From positions 1-14,146 of the forward strand of contig JABEVA010000099.1 in the NCBI GenBank assembly GCA_013044065.1: a DNA stretch of 14,146 nucleotides, given 5' to 3'. Under the pieces are notes generated by a model. It searched no databases. It was not told where the DNA came from and saw only the letters and a list, made by a program, of their open reading frames with translations. The DNA is from Phycisphaerae bacterium (GTDB lineage Bacteria > Planctomycetota > Phycisphaerae > WQYP01). A program made the position numbers and the translations under genes. Shown here one piece after another: positions 12,850 to 14,146 of this stretch (positions are counted from its first letter, which is position 1; each line of letters begins with the position of its first letter).

Positions 12850-14146
12850 ATGATGTTAAACCAATGGACAATAAACGCGGGCCGATCATCCGGGCGGTCG
12901 CTCGCCTTGGGTCGGTTAGCCGCGATCCGCTATGCCGGTGCCGCAGCACTGGGGCTGCTGGCAGCTTGCGCCATGGCCGCGTGCGCCTCCCCTTTTGGCT
13001 CATCAGGTGCGGATGGAGGTGGACAGGGCCTGTATCGAAGCATTCTGGCCCATGATCTAGCCGATGGCCGACTGCTGACCCAACCCTCGGTGATGCGGGT
13101 AGATCAGGGCGTACATGAAATGGCGGCCAGCTCCACCGATGGTGCCGATGCCGCGGTGATACCCGTCACCGCGCAGGGCAAAGCAATGGGGCCGGTGCCG
13201 GGTCACGCACCATCGGCTTCCATGACCTTGCGGCGCGCCATTGAAGACGCCCTGAGCCACAACCTGTCCATAAAAATTCAAGCCTACGTGCCGGCCATTT
13301 CACAAACCCAGATTATTCAGGCGCAAGCAGCCTTTGATCCCTCTGTGGTAGGCAGCATCCAGTACCAGCATCTCAACGAGCCTACACCGTTTCCATCCAC
13401 GCTGGGCGGAGCATTTCCCATAGGCGTGAACAACGAAGACCAGTTACAAAGCCAAATCGGCGTCAAAAAGCTGCTCTCCACCGGCGGTACGGTTTCACTG
13501 ACCAGTTCGGACAATTATCAGGATTTTCACAGTTCCTCCGGCCTGCCACCGGACATCAACCCCTCGCACACGGCCGATCTGGGAATTGAACTCAAGCAGC
13601 CGCTGCTGCGCGGCTTCGGTGCCGCCGTTAACCATGCCGATATTTATATTGCCCGCAGGAACCAGCAGATAGCCTTATCTGATTTTCGCAGGGAAGTGAT
13701 CCGCATCGTCGCCCGGGTGGAACGCACGTATCTTGAACTAGATCAGGCCCGCACGGAAGTACGCATAGAGAAACAACTGATCCGCCACGCCCGCCGAACG
13801 CTGCAACGCCTGCGCACGCGTCTACACATGGATGTCGACAGTGTACAGGTGAATCAGGCCAGGGCGGCCGTGGATTTAGCGCGATACGGCCTGGTCTCCG
13901 CGGAACGGCAAACCGGCGATCTGTCCGAAAAACTCAAAGCGTTGCTCAACGACCCGGCATTCCCGGCGGGTCCGGGGCCGACCATTAAAGCCGCCAACAA
14001 ACTGGTGGCGGAACCCTTGGCCTTTGATCTGCGGCATGATATTGCCACCGGCCTGGCGCAACGCGGAATCATGCGCCGCGACCGCATGAACATTGAAAAG
14101 GACGGCATCCGCCAGATGGTGGCCGAAAATGCACTGCTTCCTGTCT
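12850..14146 (+). CDS. TolC-family outer-membrane lipoprotein (3' end outside window)
   Basis: The frame is open from ATG 12850 to the window end (432 codons, incomplete). The N-terminus has a hydrophobic stretch (AAALGLLAACAMAACAS) with two possible lipoboxes, LAAC at Cys40 and MAAC at Cys45. After a spacer of about 80 residues with no clear fold, the first OEP repeat runs from about 126 (LRRAIEDALSHNLSIKIQAY) through LGIELKQPLLRGFGAAVNHA (244-263), followed by long helices (275-365). The second repeat begins near 390. The segment YVPAISQTQIIQAQAAFDP (146-164) closely resembles the matching part of the TolC-type protein at the left end, so they are paralogues. Only 11 bp separate it from the GAF-HlyD gene, which implies translation from the same mRNA and a shared channel-adaptor function. 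No strong Shine-Dalgarno is visible; ATG 12853 is an alternative. Confidence 0.85.
   Translation, partial: MMLNQWTINAGRSSGRSLALGRLAAIRYAGAAALGLLAACAMAACASPFGSSGADGGGQGLYRSILAHDLADGRLLTQPSVMRVDQGVHEMAASSTDGADAAVIPVTAQGKAMGPVPGHAPSASMTLRRAIEDALSHNLSIKIQAYVPAISQTQIIQAQAAFDPSVVGSIQYQHLNEPTPFPSTLGGAFPIGVNNEDQLQSQIGVKKLLSTGGTVSLTSSDNYQDFHSSSGLPPDINPSHTADLGIELKQPLLRGFGAAVNHADIYIARRNQQIALSDFRREVIRIVARVERTYLELDQARTEVRIEKQLIRHARRTLQRLRTRLHMDVDSVQVNQARAAVDLARYGLVSAERQTGDLSEKLKALLNDPAFPAGPGPTIKAANKLVAEPLAFDLRHDIATGLAQRGIMRRDRMNIEKDGIRQMVAENALLPV

Noticed and set aside
1..14146. CRISPR arrays, insertion sequences, phage or toxin-antitoxin genes
   Set aside because: I saw no regularly spaced repeats, terminal inverted repeats, transposase or integrase motifs, or small paired toxin-antitoxin frames.

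Overview
The window looks like chromosome from a Gram-negative, moderately GC-rich bacterium, most likely a member of the Planctomycetota. This is an inference from gene types, not from a marker gene. The clues are a ThiD2-ThiE fusion, TolC-type lipoproteins with the Y-x-P-A-I / A-F-D-P signature, a GAF-HlyD adaptor, and lpxA beside murJ. The outer membrane is supported by lpxA (lipid A), two TolC-family lipoproteins and periplasmic adaptors. No transposase, integrase, CRISPR array or phage gene is visible.

Left part (1-4131): a TolC-family outer-membrane efflux lipoprotein (58-1806, TTG start) follows a small hairpin. A 541-bp gap then leads to a ribulokinase gene, araB (2348-4018), with a plausible promoter and a good Shine-Dalgarno. 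A tRNA-Gly(TCC) gene with its own promoter lies on the minus strand (4060-4131).

Middle part (4132-6393): after a 437-bp gap that holds two mutually exclusive hairpins come a dihydroorotate dehydrogenase-like flavoprotein (4569-5627) and a UspA-family stress protein with a basic N-terminal extension (5805-6359).

Minus-strand block (6394-10137): transcribed right to left, lpxA (lipid A biosynthesis), thiD2-thiE (thiamine phosphate synthesis) and murJ (lipid II flippase). The thiD2-thiE stop codon touches the murJ ribosome binding site, so those two are clearly co-transcribed.

Right part (10258-14146): an export operon diverging from lpxA. It contains a HlyD-type soluble periplasmic adaptor, an inner-membrane HlyD adaptor carrying an N-terminal cytoplasmic GAF domain, and a second TolC-family lipoprotein that runs off the window end. 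An ATPase, RND pump or other engine is not in the window and may lie downstream. The most striking observation is an in-frame TAA exactly between the signal peptide and the mature part of the first adaptor. One base change (CAA to TAA) would explain it, so the gene is either newly inactivated, recoded, or affected by a base-call error.
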